Below are positions 33,316 through 41,543 of a stretch of 64,000 bases of DNA, piece after piece. The position numbers and the translations under genes are program-made. The stretch's first letter is position 1; each line of letters begins with the position of its first letter. A model generated the notes under the pieces. That model had not been told where the DNA came from. It saw nothing but the letters and a program-made list of their open reading frames with translations, and made no database searches. This DNA is from Verrucomicrobiales bacterium (GTDB lineage Bacteria; Verrucomicrobiota; Verrucomicrobiia; Limisphaerales; J093), in the NCBI GenBank assembly GCA_024233305.1, contig JACKPV010000023.1:186001-250000 (forward strand), in the 5' to 3' direction.

Positions 33316-34317
33316 ATGGACGAATCGAAAGTCAGACCGCCGGGGCGCGCGACGCTGGCCGCCCTGACCGGCATGGTGGTCGGGGGGCTCCTTCCGCTCC
33401 AAGCCTGGAGTCAGCCGGCGCCCGGAACCGGGGCCCCGGCCGCGGCGGAGATCGCCGGCCCATCGTCCCCCGCCGTTGCGGACGGGGTTCCGGTCGCGGA
33501 GGAAGCGGCGGACAACAGCGGTTCAGGGCGCACGCTCCCGCCGTATCTCAGCATTGTGCAGCGGAATCCCTTCGGTCTGCAGGATCCGCCGCCACCCGCG
33601 CCGGAAACCCCGCCGGAACCCGAGCCGGAAGTAAACGAGTCCGATTTGAAATTGAGCGGCATCACCACGCTGCTCGGGGGCAAGCACGCCATGTTCGTGC
33701 TGCAGGAGAAGGGGAAGGCCGAGATGGTCTACTCGGGCCTGGTCCGGGAAGGGGACATGGATCCGGTCATCGTCGGGCTGAAGGTCGTCGCCATCGACGA
33801 AAAGGCCGGTTCGGTCAAGGTGGTTTATGGCGGCAAGGAGCTGGCGCTCGATTTCAAGAACAACGGGCTCACTCTCCCGAAGACCGCGACCGCTGCGGCG
33901 GGGCGACCCGGCCAGCCCAACCAGCGCGGTCAGGCGGCCGGCGGGCTCCCGGCCAATGTCCCGCACCCCCCGGGAACCGTGGCGCCAGATGTTCGCCGGG
34001 CCGGCAACACGAGCTTCTCCACGGGCGGCGCGCGCCCGACGGTGCCGGGGAGGAACAATCGCGCCGCGTCGGGGAGCAGCAGCCCAGTCATGAGTTCGCG
34101 CGGCGGCGGGATGATCCAGCAACAACCGGTGATGACCCCCGTCGAACAGGCGCTGGTCATGCGGGCCCAGGAAATGGCGGGGGAACAAGCGGGGATCCCC
34201 ATGCCCCCTTCGCCGCCGATTCCCGGCCTTGATTCCGGGCTCGATCCGGGCCTGGACCCGGGGCTGGACGGAGGGGTTCCGCCGCTTCCCGATTTTCCCC
34301 CGCTACCGGGACAGTAA
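33316..34317 (+). CDS. Exported proline-rich protein with a small beta-domain, function unknown
   Basis: About 333 residues. A signal-type N-terminus (LAALTGMVVGGLLPLQAWSQ) is followed by a low-complexity Ala/Pro linker. A compact domain comes next, about 75-185 (YLSIVQRNPFGLQDPPPP, LKLSGITTLLGGKHAMFVLQEKGKAEMVY, VIVGLKVVAIDEKAGSVKVVYGGKELALDF). The long Pro/Gly/Ser-rich tail contains a D-PGLDPGLDPGLDGG repeat. The RNPF-...-LSGI-...-A-....-G-.....-V-.I....V.....G.... layout is reminiscent of the small beta-domains of GspC or PilP pilus/secretion proteins. That is only a resemblance and no secretion genes are adjacent. A GTG at 33301 is an alternative start. Confidence 0.55.
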   Translation: MDESKVRPPGRATLAALTGMVVGGLLPLQAWSQPAPGTGAPAAAEIAGPSSPAVADGVPVAEEAADNSGSGRTLPPYLSIVQRNPFGLQDPPPPAPETPPEPEPEVNESDLKLSGITTLLGGKHAMFVLQEKGKAEMVYSGLVREGDMDPVIVGLKVVAIDEKAGSVKVVYGGKELALDFKNNGLTLPKTATAAAGRPGQPNQRGQAAGGLPANVPHPPGTVAPDVRRAGNTSFSTGGARPTVPGRNNRAASGSSSPVMSSRGGGMIQQQPVMTPVEQALVMRAQEMAGEQAGIPMPPSPPIPGLDSGLDPGLDPGLDGGVPPLPDFPPLPGQ

Positions 34318-34333
34318 TCCGCAGGGTTGCGGT

Positions 34334-35326
34334 TTAGGGTCGCGGCGCAGGATCCCAGGGCAAGGGGTGGAAGCGGATGGCTGTCGGACGGGCGGCGGAC
34401 GGATCGATCGCGAGTGAGAGAAAGCCCCCGTCGCGCCGCAGTTGGCATCCCGCAAGCGAGGGACAAAGGCGCATCCGGAAGGTCCGCCAATGGCGCGCCT
34501 GATTCAGGGCGGTGCTGAAACGGCGAACGGCATTCCCAAGAAACCCGATGCGCGGCATGCCGGCCAGCAACCGGCTGGGCCAAAGCACCAACGGGGTGTG
34601 CAGATGGCCCACGATGGTGGCCTCGATCTGCGGCAGCTTGCGCCTTACCGCCGCTTCCGCCTGGAGGTAGGGCAGGGCGGTCGGGTCGTGGCAGAACAGG
34701 ATCAGGCGCTGGTCGGCTTGCAGACGGTCGAAGACCGAGGCGATTTCCGCCAGATGCTCCCGCCGGAGCCGCGCCCATTCCGGGGCTTCATCGGGCAGCC
34801 CTTCAGGTCCGTAGACGGGCAGCGCCACCAGCGAGGAAACCACGCCCAGCAGCACGTGGCGGCCCATCGTCTGCTGCCAGCAGGGCTCCAAACCAAGCTC
34901 CGCCCCCGCCCGCCGCCAGCTGCCAAGCCGCATGCCTCCCTGCCCCCCAAACAGGCTGTACTTGCCCAGTTCATGATCCCCGTAGGTCAGGCGCAGGGCG
35001 GCGCCGAAACGGTCCCGCAGGCGGCCGATGCAGATCGCCGCACTCTCGAAGGCGCCGTCGTCCAGCAACCCGACGAACGCCGTGTCGCAGGAGTAGTCGC
35101 CGTTTCCCACCACCAGATCGGCCGGGGGGGCGGCGGCGAGGAAGCGATCAAGCAGGTGGTTGTGCGCCAGCGGATCCCGCAGCCAGATATGCCGCCGGTA
35201 GGCGCCCAACAACCGTCGGAGCACCGGGTTGCTCACGGCCTTCGCCTCGTGTCCCGGACGGCCCTGCTCGATGGGGCCGGCGTAGTGAGGATCGCTCAGC
35301 ACCAGAACGGTCCGGCGCGCGGTCAT
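34334..35326 (-). CDS. Metallophosphoesterase
   Basis: A 330-residue calcineurin-like phosphoesterase. The five metal-ligand motifs are visible: LSDPHY, VGNGDYSCD, YGDHELG (GNHE in most members), FCHDPT and VGHLHTP. The enzyme should hydrolyse phosphomono- or diesters with a bimetal centre. The GDHE substitution for GNHE is unusual, since the Asn normally stabilises the bridging metal. The ATG at 35326 is set by GGAGG five bases upstream. The gene is convergent with the proline-rich protein gene (16-base gap). Confidence 0.8.
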   Translation of the reverse strand: MTARRTVLVLSDPHYAGPIEQGRPGHEAKAVSNPVLRRLLGAYRRHIWLRDPLAHNHLLDRFLAAAPPADLVVGNGDYSCDTAFVGLLDDGAFESAAICIGRLRDRFGAALRLTYGDHELGKYSLFGGQGGMRLGSWRRAGAELGLEPCWQQTMGRHVLLGVVSSLVALPVYGPEGLPDEAPEWARLRREHLAEIASVFDRLQADQRLILFCHDPTALPYLQAEAAVRRKLPQIEATIVGHLHTPLVLWPSRLLAGMPRIGFLGNAVRRFSTALNQARHWRTFRMRLCPSLAGCQLRRDGGFLSLAIDPSAARPTAIRFHPLPWDPAPRP

Positions 35327-35331
35327 GGGCA

Positions 35332-35336
35332 CCTCC
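35332..35336 (-). promoter_or_regulatory. Ribosome binding site of the metallophosphoesterase
   Basis: GGAGG on the minus strand, five bases before the ATG at 35326. It favours this ATG over the GTG at 35332, which overlaps the site. Confidence 0.65.
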
Positions 35337-35485
35337 CTTCCGGCCCCCGGGAGCCCGGGCCCGCCCTAAAGGCGCAGGGCCGGAGCTGCGGCCAACCCCT
35401 CCCCGACCTTGTGCTGTCGGCCGCACGCCTTCATCACGGCATCCGGCATACGCCGGTCGGCGCCGAACTCACGAACCCCTTCCTT

Positions 35486-37045
35486 TCACCGGGGTCGCGT
35501 CATCTGCGCCAGTTGCCGGCGCACTTCCTCCCGGTTCGCTGCGTCGTGGAAGTCCACCGGGTTGAAGTCGTCCGTCAGGACGATGCCGGCCTCGTCGGAG
35601 ACGGTCGGCGCCCCCTCGAAGGCGCGTTTCGCCTCACGTTGCAGGTGGGACGGAATGCTCTCCATGTCGAGCGCGCGGAGCGGTTGCAGGTCCGCTCGAT
35701 CCGAGGCCACGAGGAAGACGTTCCCGTTGCCGCTGGCATGCAGGCGGACGCTGGCGAACACCTCGCGGAGCGTGCGTCGCAGGGACGCGATCAGGAAGTC
35801 GCGGCCCGGCCGGAATTCGCCAAAGGCGTTCATCACCAGGGTCCCGTCCGGTCGGAGACAACGGCGCATGGCGGCGAAGGCCTCGCGGGTCATCAGGTGT
35901 GACGGCGGCGATTCGCCGAGAAACGCATCCAGAATCACGGTGTGGTACCGGTTTGTCGTGGTCATGACAAAATGGCGTCCGTCGCCAATCGCGAGGTTCA
36001 CCGCCTGCGGATCGAACCCGAAGTACTTCTCCGCCACTGGAACCACCGCCGGGTTGATTTCCACGACATCCACCCGGGCCCCCTCCTTCGCGAACTGCAT
36101 CGGGACGATGCCCACGCCCATTCCGATGCAGAGGACGTCGTTCACGTTGGTCGTGTAGCTGCGGGCGAGCCCGTGCAGCATGTGCGTGAACAGGGAGGTG
36201 CTCCGGCCCGTCTTCGGGTTGTAGGTGTTCTGGACGAGGAGATCGTTCAGGTAGAGCCGGTAGTCCCCGTCTCCGTGATCGATCACCTGCAAGTTGCCGA
36301 AGCTGGAATTGAACCGGGCCACCTCATGGTAGGGGGCCGGAATTCGCAGCGTGGGGGACGCGACGGCGAGGAAGCCGCAGAAAGCCGTGACCAGGGTGGC
36401 GGCCACGGCGGGAGGAATCCGCTGCCGCTCCCAGATCGCGAAGTAGCCCAGGGCAATGGCCACGAGCAGGCCGGCCGTGCCGAGCAGGGTGGTCGAGTTG
36501 GGAAGGTGCGGGATCAGCGCGTAGCCGATCAACAGGCAACCCAGCACGCTGCCCAGGGTGCTCAGCGAGGTCAACCGGCCGACACTGCCGCCGATGTTGC
36601 GCAATTCGCGGGTCAACACCCGGACGAAGAACGGTCCCACCATGGCGAGCGAGCCCAGCGGGACCAGAAAGAGGATCGCGGCAGCCAGCAGGGAACCCAG
36701 CGCGAGCTGTTGGCCAAGGCAGAAGAAAGCGATCCGCTCGCAGGCGAACGCCACCAAGCTGAGCCAACCGGCGGCCAGCAGGATGCCGCCATAGATCCAG
36801 CCGAGACGCTGCGTGCGGTCCGCCATCCATCCCCCCAGCGCATAACCCGCGGCCAGCGCCAGCAGCGTCACGGTGATCTGGGCGGTCCACACGAAGTGCG
36901 ACGTGCCGAAGTAGGGCGCCAGCAGCTTCGCGCCCAGGATCTCGACGATCATGATCGAGCCGCCCGTGACCATGGCCGTGGCGTAAAGGTAGCGGCGCAA
37001 CGCCGGACTGGGCCCGTGGCTGGTGCTCGCGGATTGCGTTTTCAC
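35486..37045 (-). CDS. Membrane-fused spermidine-synthase-like protein
   Basis: A 519-residue protein. The N-terminal ~230 residues form about eight membrane helices, starting MVTGGSIMIVEILGAKLLAPYFG, which is diagnostic of the fused MFS/spermidine-synthase family. The C-terminal half is a Rossmann methyltransferase-like aminopropyltransferase domain: VLCIGMGVGIVP (SAM-type loop), VDVVEINPAVV, AIGDGRHF, HTVILDAF, GTLVMNAFGEF. True spermidine synthases need an Asp near the active site plus DxVIxD. Here the region reads YHTVILDAFLGES, so polyamine synthesis is possible but not shown. Membrane-bound versions are widespread and mostly untested. The GTG at 37045 faces a divergent ABC permease 47 bases away. 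Confidence 0.85.
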   Translation of the reverse strand: MKTQSASTSHGPSPALRRYLYATAMVTGGSIMIVEILGAKLLAPYFGTSHFVWTAQITVTLLALAAGYALGGWMADRTQRLGWIYGGILLAAGWLSLVAFACERIAFFCLGQQLALGSLLAAAILFLVPLGSLAMVGPFFVRVLTRELRNIGGSVGRLTSLSTLGSVLGCLLIGYALIPHLPNSTTLLGTAGLLVAIALGYFAIWERQRIPPAVAATLVTAFCGFLAVASPTLRIPAPYHEVARFNSSFGNLQVIDHGDGDYRLYLNDLLVQNTYNPKTGRSTSLFTHMLHGLARSYTTNVNDVLCIGMGVGIVPMQFAKEGARVDVVEINPAVVPVAEKYFGFDPQAVNLAIGDGRHFVMTTTNRYHTVILDAFLGESPPSHLMTREAFAAMRRCLRPDGTLVMNAFGEFRPGRDFLIASLRRTLREVFASVRLHASGNGNVFLVASDRADLQPLRALDMESIPSHLQREAKRAFEGAPTVSDEAGIVLTDDFNPVDFHDAANREEVRRQLAQMTRPR

Positions 37046-37051
37046 GGAGAC

Positions 37052-37080
37052 CTTTTACAGTCCGCCCCCGCGGTTGGGAA
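37052..37080 (-). promoter_or_regulatory. Possible promoter of the spermidine-synthase-like gene
   Basis: On the minus strand: TTCCCA (37080-37075), 17 bases, TAAAAG (37057-37052), then 6 bases to the GTG at 37045. It shows the same geometry as several near-leaderless promoters in this window. Confidence 0.35.
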
Positions 37081-37092
37081 ACAGAATACGTT

Positions 37093-37899
37093 GTGCGCAA
37101 GTACTGGCACGTCATTCACATCGCCCTGCAGAACACGCTGGTCTACCGCGTGAACTTCCTGTTCCGGGCGGTGTTCGGTCTCGTGCCCCTGATGGCCACG
37201 ATCTACCTGTGGCGGGCGGTTTTTGCCAGCAACCCCGACCGGGCCGAGGTGGCGGGATACACCCTGGCCACGATGACCTCGTATTACCTCCTCACCACGG
37301 TGGTGGACGCGCTCACGGCGGTTGCCGAGGACGACTGGCAGATCGCGGCCGACATCCGGGACGGGCGGATCAGCCAGTTCCTGCTCAAGCCCATCGATTA
37401 CCTGACCTACCGCCTCTGCCTGTTTGGCGCCGGGCGGCTGGTTTACACGCTGACGGCGGCCCTTCCCGTGCTGTTGTTCATCCTCCTCCAACGCCGCCAT
37501 TTCCTGCTGCCGCCCGACGGGGCGACCTTCGGGGTGTTTCTGCTTTCGACGGTGATGACCGCCCTGTTGCAGTTCTTCACGTCCTATACGATGGCCCTCC
37601 TGGCCTTCTGGCTGCTCGAAATCTCGACCTTCGTTTTCATTCTTTTCGCCTTCGAGTACGTGGCCGGAGGGCACCTGTTTCCCCTCGATATCCTGCCGCC
37701 CGCGTTGGCCCGGGTGCTGGACCTTACGCCCTTCCCCTACCAGCTCTACTTCCCGGTCAGCGTCTACCTGGGACGGGTGACCGGGCCGGAACTCTGGCGG
37801 GGTCTGGCCATTCAGGCCGGCTGGGTGCTCGCAAGTTACGTCCTGGCCCGCTGGGTCTGGCGGCGGGGCATCCGCCACTATGCCGCCGTGGGAGGATGA
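37093..37899 (+). CDS. ABC-2 type transporter permease, first of a pair
   Basis: A 268-residue membrane protein with six helices of the ABC-2/DUF990-like permease family. Features are YWHVIHIALQNTLVYRVNFLFRAVFGL at the start, the conserved RDGRISQFLLKPIDYLTYRL cytosolic coupling segment, and a C-terminal FPYQLYFPVSVYLGRV motif. It forms a heterodimeric export channel with the following gene. The start is GTG. The typical third gene, an ATPase, is not adjacent. The nearest ATPases at 17.8 kb and 55.6 kb have their own partners. Confidence 0.85.
   Translation: MRKYWHVIHIALQNTLVYRVNFLFRAVFGLVPLMATIYLWRAVFASNPDRAEVAGYTLATMTSYYLLTTVVDALTAVAEDDWQIAADIRDGRISQFLLKPIDYLTYRLCLFGAGRLVYTLTAALPVLLFILLQRRHFLLPPDGATFGVFLLSTVMTALLQFFTSYTMALLAFWLLEISTFVFILFAFEYVAGGHLFPLDILPPALARVLDLTPFPYQLYFPVSVYLGRVTGPELWRGLAIQAGWVLASYVLARWVWRRGIRHYAAVGG
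37891..37895 (+). promoter_or_regulatory. Ribosome binding site deciding the start of the second permease
   Basis: GGAGG is immediately followed by an ATG (37896) that is too close to use. The ATG at 37905 lies 9 bases after it, so that start is preferred. Confidence 0.6.
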
Positions 37900-37904
37900 C
37901 GTCC

Positions 37905-38741
37905 ATGCCCGCCGCATCGAAGGCTCCTCTCCGCTCCGCCGACCGGTTCCGCCGGCTGGCGCGGGTCTACGGGATGCTGTGCCGCAATTCGTTCATCCGG
38001 GAGATGAACTTCAAGGTGAACTTCGTCCTGTGGCTCGTCGTCGAGTTGCTGTGGTTCGCCCTGCAACTGACCTTCATCGCGGTCATTTACCAGCACACCG
38101 AACGCATTGCCACCTGGTCGAAATACGAGGTCATCCTGCTGGTCGGGGCGAGCCACTTCATCCAACAGATCTTCAGTGCCTTCTTCCTGAACAACTGCGT
38201 CAACCTGTCGGAACTCGTCCGCACCGGGAGGCTGGACTTCCTCCTCCTGCTGCCGGTGAACACCCGCTTTCTGGTCTCCTTCAAACAGCTGGATCCCGGT
38301 GCCTTCATCAACGCCGCCAGCGCCGTCGGAGTGATGGTCTACGCCGCCCGCCAGCTGGCCTTGGTGCCCGGGCTGCACGAAATCCTCGGCTTCCTGCTGC
38401 TCTGTGGCGCGGGCGTGCTGGTCCACTACTCGCTGATGTTCCTGCTCGCCACGGTAAGCTTCTACACGGTGCGGGTGAGTGTCATCATTTCGACCTATTA
38501 CCACCTCTTCACGGTGGCGCGGATCCCTCTCGACGCCTTTTCACCGGGGCCGTTCAAGGCGGTTTTCACCTACGCCATCCCAATGGCCTTGGTGGCGAAC
38601 GTGCCCGCCGCGACGCTCGTCGGAAAGCTCTCCCACCCATGGTATCCGCTGCTACTCGTCGCTGTCGCCGGCATGCTGGTGGCGGCGTCGGAATGGGCTT
38701 GGCGTCGTGCGGTGCGCAGCTACACGAGCGCGAGTTCCTAA
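37905..38741 (+). CDS. ABC-2 type transporter permease, second of a pair
   Basis: A 278-residue six-helix permease of the DUF990-like family. It has RVYGMLCRNSFIREMNFKVNFVLWL at the start, the coupling segment LVRTGRLDFLLLLPVNTRFLVSF (about 105-127), and GPFKAVFTYAIPMALVANVPA near the end, closing with the motif SEWAWRRAVRSYTSASS. It would pair with the first permease, from which it is separated by only 5 bases. Its last ~68 residues have a second, diverged copy at 48212-48427, on the far side of the island that begins right after this gene. Confidence 0.87.
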   Translation: MPAASKAPLRSADRFRRLARVYGMLCRNSFIREMNFKVNFVLWLVVELLWFALQLTFIAVIYQHTERIATWSKYEVILLVGASHFIQQIFSAFFLNNCVNLSELVRTGRLDFLLLLPVNTRFLVSFKQLDPGAFINAASAVGVMVYAARQLALVPGLHEILGFLLLCGAGVLVHYSLMFLLATVSFYTVRVSVIISTYYHLFTVARIPLDAFSPGPFKAVFTYAIPMALVANVPAATLVGKLSHPWYPLLLVAVAGMLVAASEWAWRRAVRSYTSASS

Positions 38742-39028
38742 GTTCACGGATGGGCACCGGGCTCCGTCTTGCCTGTCTCACTTGTGCCGGCGAGGGATCA
38801 GTGGGTTGTAGGGGCTCTTGAGGAGGGGTTGCCTCGCATCGGGAGCCGAGGTTGGGGAGCCGAAGTCGCCGGTTCGCGCGGACTCGGGGAAGAAACGGGT
38901 TGCATCGGAGCCAACTTTCCAAGATTCTGACCCGAAGGTTGGCGGAGGGGACGTTGCCGGGCCTTCCGTGCCGGTTCGGGAGGCACCTTGGCTTTGCGAA
39001 GGTGCTCCCCGCCAACAAGGGACGGGCC

Positions 39029-40318
39029 ATGTCAGTAATCGCTTTCGTAACGATTGGCGCGATCGGCCACGTATACAACTGCTTGGCGATCGCCCAAGAG
39101 CTTGTGCAACGCGGCCATGGGGTTCACTTCCTTACGCCCGTGGAAAGGGCACCGGCAATCGCGAAGACCGGCGCCACGCATGTGCCGATTCCGACTGTCC
39201 TCTCCGAAAGCGGCGCCTCCAGGCATATGGATGGGTTTGACCTTCCCGACGTGCCCGCGACCCTCGCCCGCGAGACCGTGGCAACGATCCGGGACATCCG
39301 TCGTCACCTTGAGCGGATAGAACCTGACGTGGTCGTGTACGACTCATACACGTTCGGTGGAGCGCTGGCCGCCGAGTCTCTGGGGGTGCCCGCCGTCCGC
39401 AAAAACGGCACCTTCGCTCTGCGCCCTTGGTTCAACTACTTCCAAGAGACGGAACGTGGCGGACTCCCAGGCAGGCTGACAACTCCGGAGTCCCTCGCCG
39501 AGTTCGACCGGCTCATGAAGCCGGTGTTTCACGACTGTTCGCTCCCACCGCGTTCGTTTCATGAACTGATCACGGAGGAACCCGCCCTGGAGATCGTCTT
39601 CCTTTCGCGTTCGTTCCATCCACGCGCGGAGGATTTCGGAACCAACGTCCTTTTCGTGGGGCCAGTGAGTTCTCCAGCCTCCCGGATTGAAGACTGGGAG
39701 GCCAGGTTGCCGAGGCCAGAGCCGGATCGGGATCTCGTCTTCGTCTCGATGGGCAGCGTCTTCAGCCACCAACCAGCATTGTACTACAACTGTCTGGAGG
39801 CTTTCGATGGGTGGAACGTGCGCGTGGTGTTGTCCGTCGGCCGCACCTTCAATTCAGACTTCTGGACGGATGTCCCGGAGAATATCTCCGTCCATCCATG
39901 GGTCCCCCAGCTTGATGTGTTACGGAACTCCAGGGCCTTTGTGACCCACGCGGGGGCGGGCAGCGTCATGGAGGCTGTCTCGTTCGGAGTCCCGATGCTG
40001 GCGGTTCCGCAGTTTCCCGAGCAGTTGCTGCTGGCGCAGCGGGTGAGGGACCTGGGGTGCGGCCTCCTGCTTCCCAGGGAGGAAGTATGCGTTTCGTCGT
40101 TGCGGACACTGGTCGAGCGGATCCTGACCGACCCCTCCTATCGGAATCGAGCCGCTTCGCTGGGGAGGGAGGCCACGGCTGATGGCGGCGTGGGGCGCGC
40201 CTGCGATGCGATTCAGGATTTCGCCGACCGTAGTAGCCGGGGTGGCTCGCAATGTTCACTCCACGGCCAGGGAGCGCCCGCTCCTTCGCCTTCTCGAGGA
40301 GGAAACAGTCATGGCTGA
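39029..40318 (+). CDS. Macrolide-type (GT1) glycosyltransferase, first of the island
   Basis: A 429-residue GT-B glycosyltransferase of the MGT/UGT class, which transfers a sugar from a nucleotide sugar to a small lipophilic acceptor. The N-terminal acceptor domain begins with IGHVYNCLAIAQELVQRGHGVHFLTP. The C-terminal donor domain has VFVSMGSVF, VHPWVPQLDVL and THAGAGSVMEAVSFGVPMLAVPQFPEQ, the usual nucleotide-sugar signature. The ATG at 39029 follows AAGGGA and begins the fold. An upstream in-frame extension crosses the island junction and has no homology. The last 8 bases overlap the P450 gene. It is a paralogue of the glycosyltransferase at the other end of the island (46983). Confidence 0.88.
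   Translation: MSVIAFVTIGAIGHVYNCLAIAQELVQRGHGVHFLTPVERAPAIAKTGATHVPIPTVLSESGASRHMDGFDLPDVPATLARETVATIRDIRRHLERIEPDVVVYDSYTFGGALAAESLGVPAVRKNGTFALRPWFNYFQETERGGLPGRLTTPESLAEFDRLMKPVFHDCSLPPRSFHELITEEPALEIVFLSRSFHPRAEDFGTNVLFVGPVSSPASRIEDWEARLPRPEPDRDLVFVSMGSVFSHQPALYYNCLEAFDGWNVRVVLSVGRTFNSDFWTDVPENISVHPWVPQLDVLRNSRAFVTHAGAGSVMEAVSFGVPMLAVPQFPEQLLLAQRVRDLGCGLLLPREEVCVSSLRTLVERILTDPSYRNRAASLGREATADGGVGRACDAIQDFADRSSRGGSQCSLHGQGAPAPSPSRGGNSHG
40297..40302 (+). promoter_or_regulatory. Strong Shine-Dalgarno for the P450, inside the glycosyltransferase gene
   Basis: AGGAGG lies 8 bases before the ATG at 40311, while the upstream gene still runs to 40318. It fixes the P450 start and supports coupled translation. 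Confidence 0.7.
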
Positions 40319-41543
40319 CCTCCCTTTGCCAGTATCGTGGTCCGTCGATCCGCTTGCCCCCGGCTTCCTCGATGATCGCCATGCCGGCTACGCCTTCCTC
40401 CGCCGCCAGCACCCGGTGTTCCTCTCGGAGCACTCCGTCGGTGCCGGGCGGCCCACTTGGTTCCTGACCCGCTACCAGGACGTCCGCCGCGTCCTCGCGG
40501 ACAACCGTTTCCTCCGTTTCCCCACCCGGCCCTCCGCCCCGCCGACGGCGGCAGGTGATGCCGACGCATTGCGCTTCCAAGGGGTAATCGACCATTGGCT
40601 GATCTACCTGGACGGCTCCAGCCACATGCGGTTGCGGAGAGCGCTGCAGCGTGCGTTCTCGAAGATCGAACCCACTCTGAAGGAGGTGGTCGACCAGGAG
40701 GTCGCGGGGGCTCTCAGCGGGTTGGCTGAGGGCGAGACGGCAGATCTCATGGCCCGTTACGCGATGATCGTGCCTGCGCGCGTGATGTGCCGCATTCTGG
40801 GTCTTCCCCGGCTTTCACTGGCGGATTACTTCGAGTGGAATGGCGCCTTTCTGCGCGCCTTGGAGCGCACCAATGGCTTGACTTCGTGGCAGGAGGCCGG
40901 ACGCGCGGTCAGCGAGTTGGAGGCGGCTTTGTCTGACCAGGGACTGGCTCGGCTGGGAGATGAGTCGTCGGAGTTTGTGGACTGCCTGCGAAGTGCCGCA
41001 GAACTCGATGGGTCCACGTCAGCCGCGGCGGTGATGGCGAACATCGTGCTCCTTCTGATGGCAGGATTCGAAACGACGGCTTTCCTGATCGGGAACGCGG
41101 TCTCCTGCCTGCTCAATCACCCCGAAGAGGCGGCGTTGGTTCGCCAGACCTCGTCGTGCGCCGGCCCCGCCGTGGAGGAGACTCTGAGGTTCGAACCGCC
41201 GGTGCAGGTCACTTACCGAAGTCTCTCGGAGGCCGTTGAAATCGGCGGAGTCACTCTGCCTGGAGGAGCAATGATCGGTTTGGTTATCGGCTCGGCGAAC
41301 CGGGATGAGTCTGTCCTGCCCGCCGCGGATCGATTCACTCCGCGCCTCCAACGCCGGAGTCACCTCGCCTTCGGTGTCGGTCCGCACGCGTGTCTGGGTG
41401 CGGGTCTCGGAAGACTGGAGGCGGCCACTGCGATCAGCCGGCTCTTCGCCGAGTTTCCGCGTCTGCGGCATGACGGAACGGGCCGGGATTGGCGGATGAG
41501 CCTCACTTTCCGCGCGCTGGAATCACTGCCAGTGGTTTTATGA
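40311..41543 (+). CDS. Cytochrome P450
   Basis: A 410-residue soluble bacterial P450, a haem monooxygenase. The I-helix oxygen-binding motif AGFETT is at 251-256. The K-helix ETLR (ExxR) is at 290-293, followed by FEPPVQVTYRS. The haem loop FGVGPHACLG carries the axial Cys at residue 361. The C-helix HMRLRR occurs near 105. Such bacterial P450s hydroxylate or otherwise oxidise natural products with electrons from ferredoxin, and no ferredoxin gene is adjacent. It overlaps the glycosyltransferase by 8 bases and the next gene by 4 (ATGA), so it is part of the island's main operon. Confidence 0.95.
   Translation: MADLPLPVSWSVDPLAPGFLDDRHAGYAFLRRQHPVFLSEHSVGAGRPTWFLTRYQDVRRVLADNRFLRFPTRPSAPPTAAGDADALRFQGVIDHWLIYLDGSSHMRLRRALQRAFSKIEPTLKEVVDQEVAGALSGLAEGETADLMARYAMIVPARVMCRILGLPRLSLADYFEWNGAFLRALERTNGLTSWQEAGRAVSELEAALSDQGLARLGDESSEFVDCLRSAAELDGSTSAAAVMANIVLLLMAGFETTAFLIGNAVSCLLNHPEEAALVRQTSSCAGPAVEETLRFEPPVQVTYRSLSEAVEIGGVTLPGGAMIGLVIGSANRDESVLPAADRFTPRLQRRSHLAFGVGPHACLGAGLGRLEAATAISRLFAEFPRLRHDGTGRDWRMSLTFRALESLPVVL

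Noticed and set aside
34319..34332. Small hairpin CCGCA/TGCGG followed by TTTAGG between convergent genes as a terminator
   Set aside because: Only five base pairs and no real T-run.
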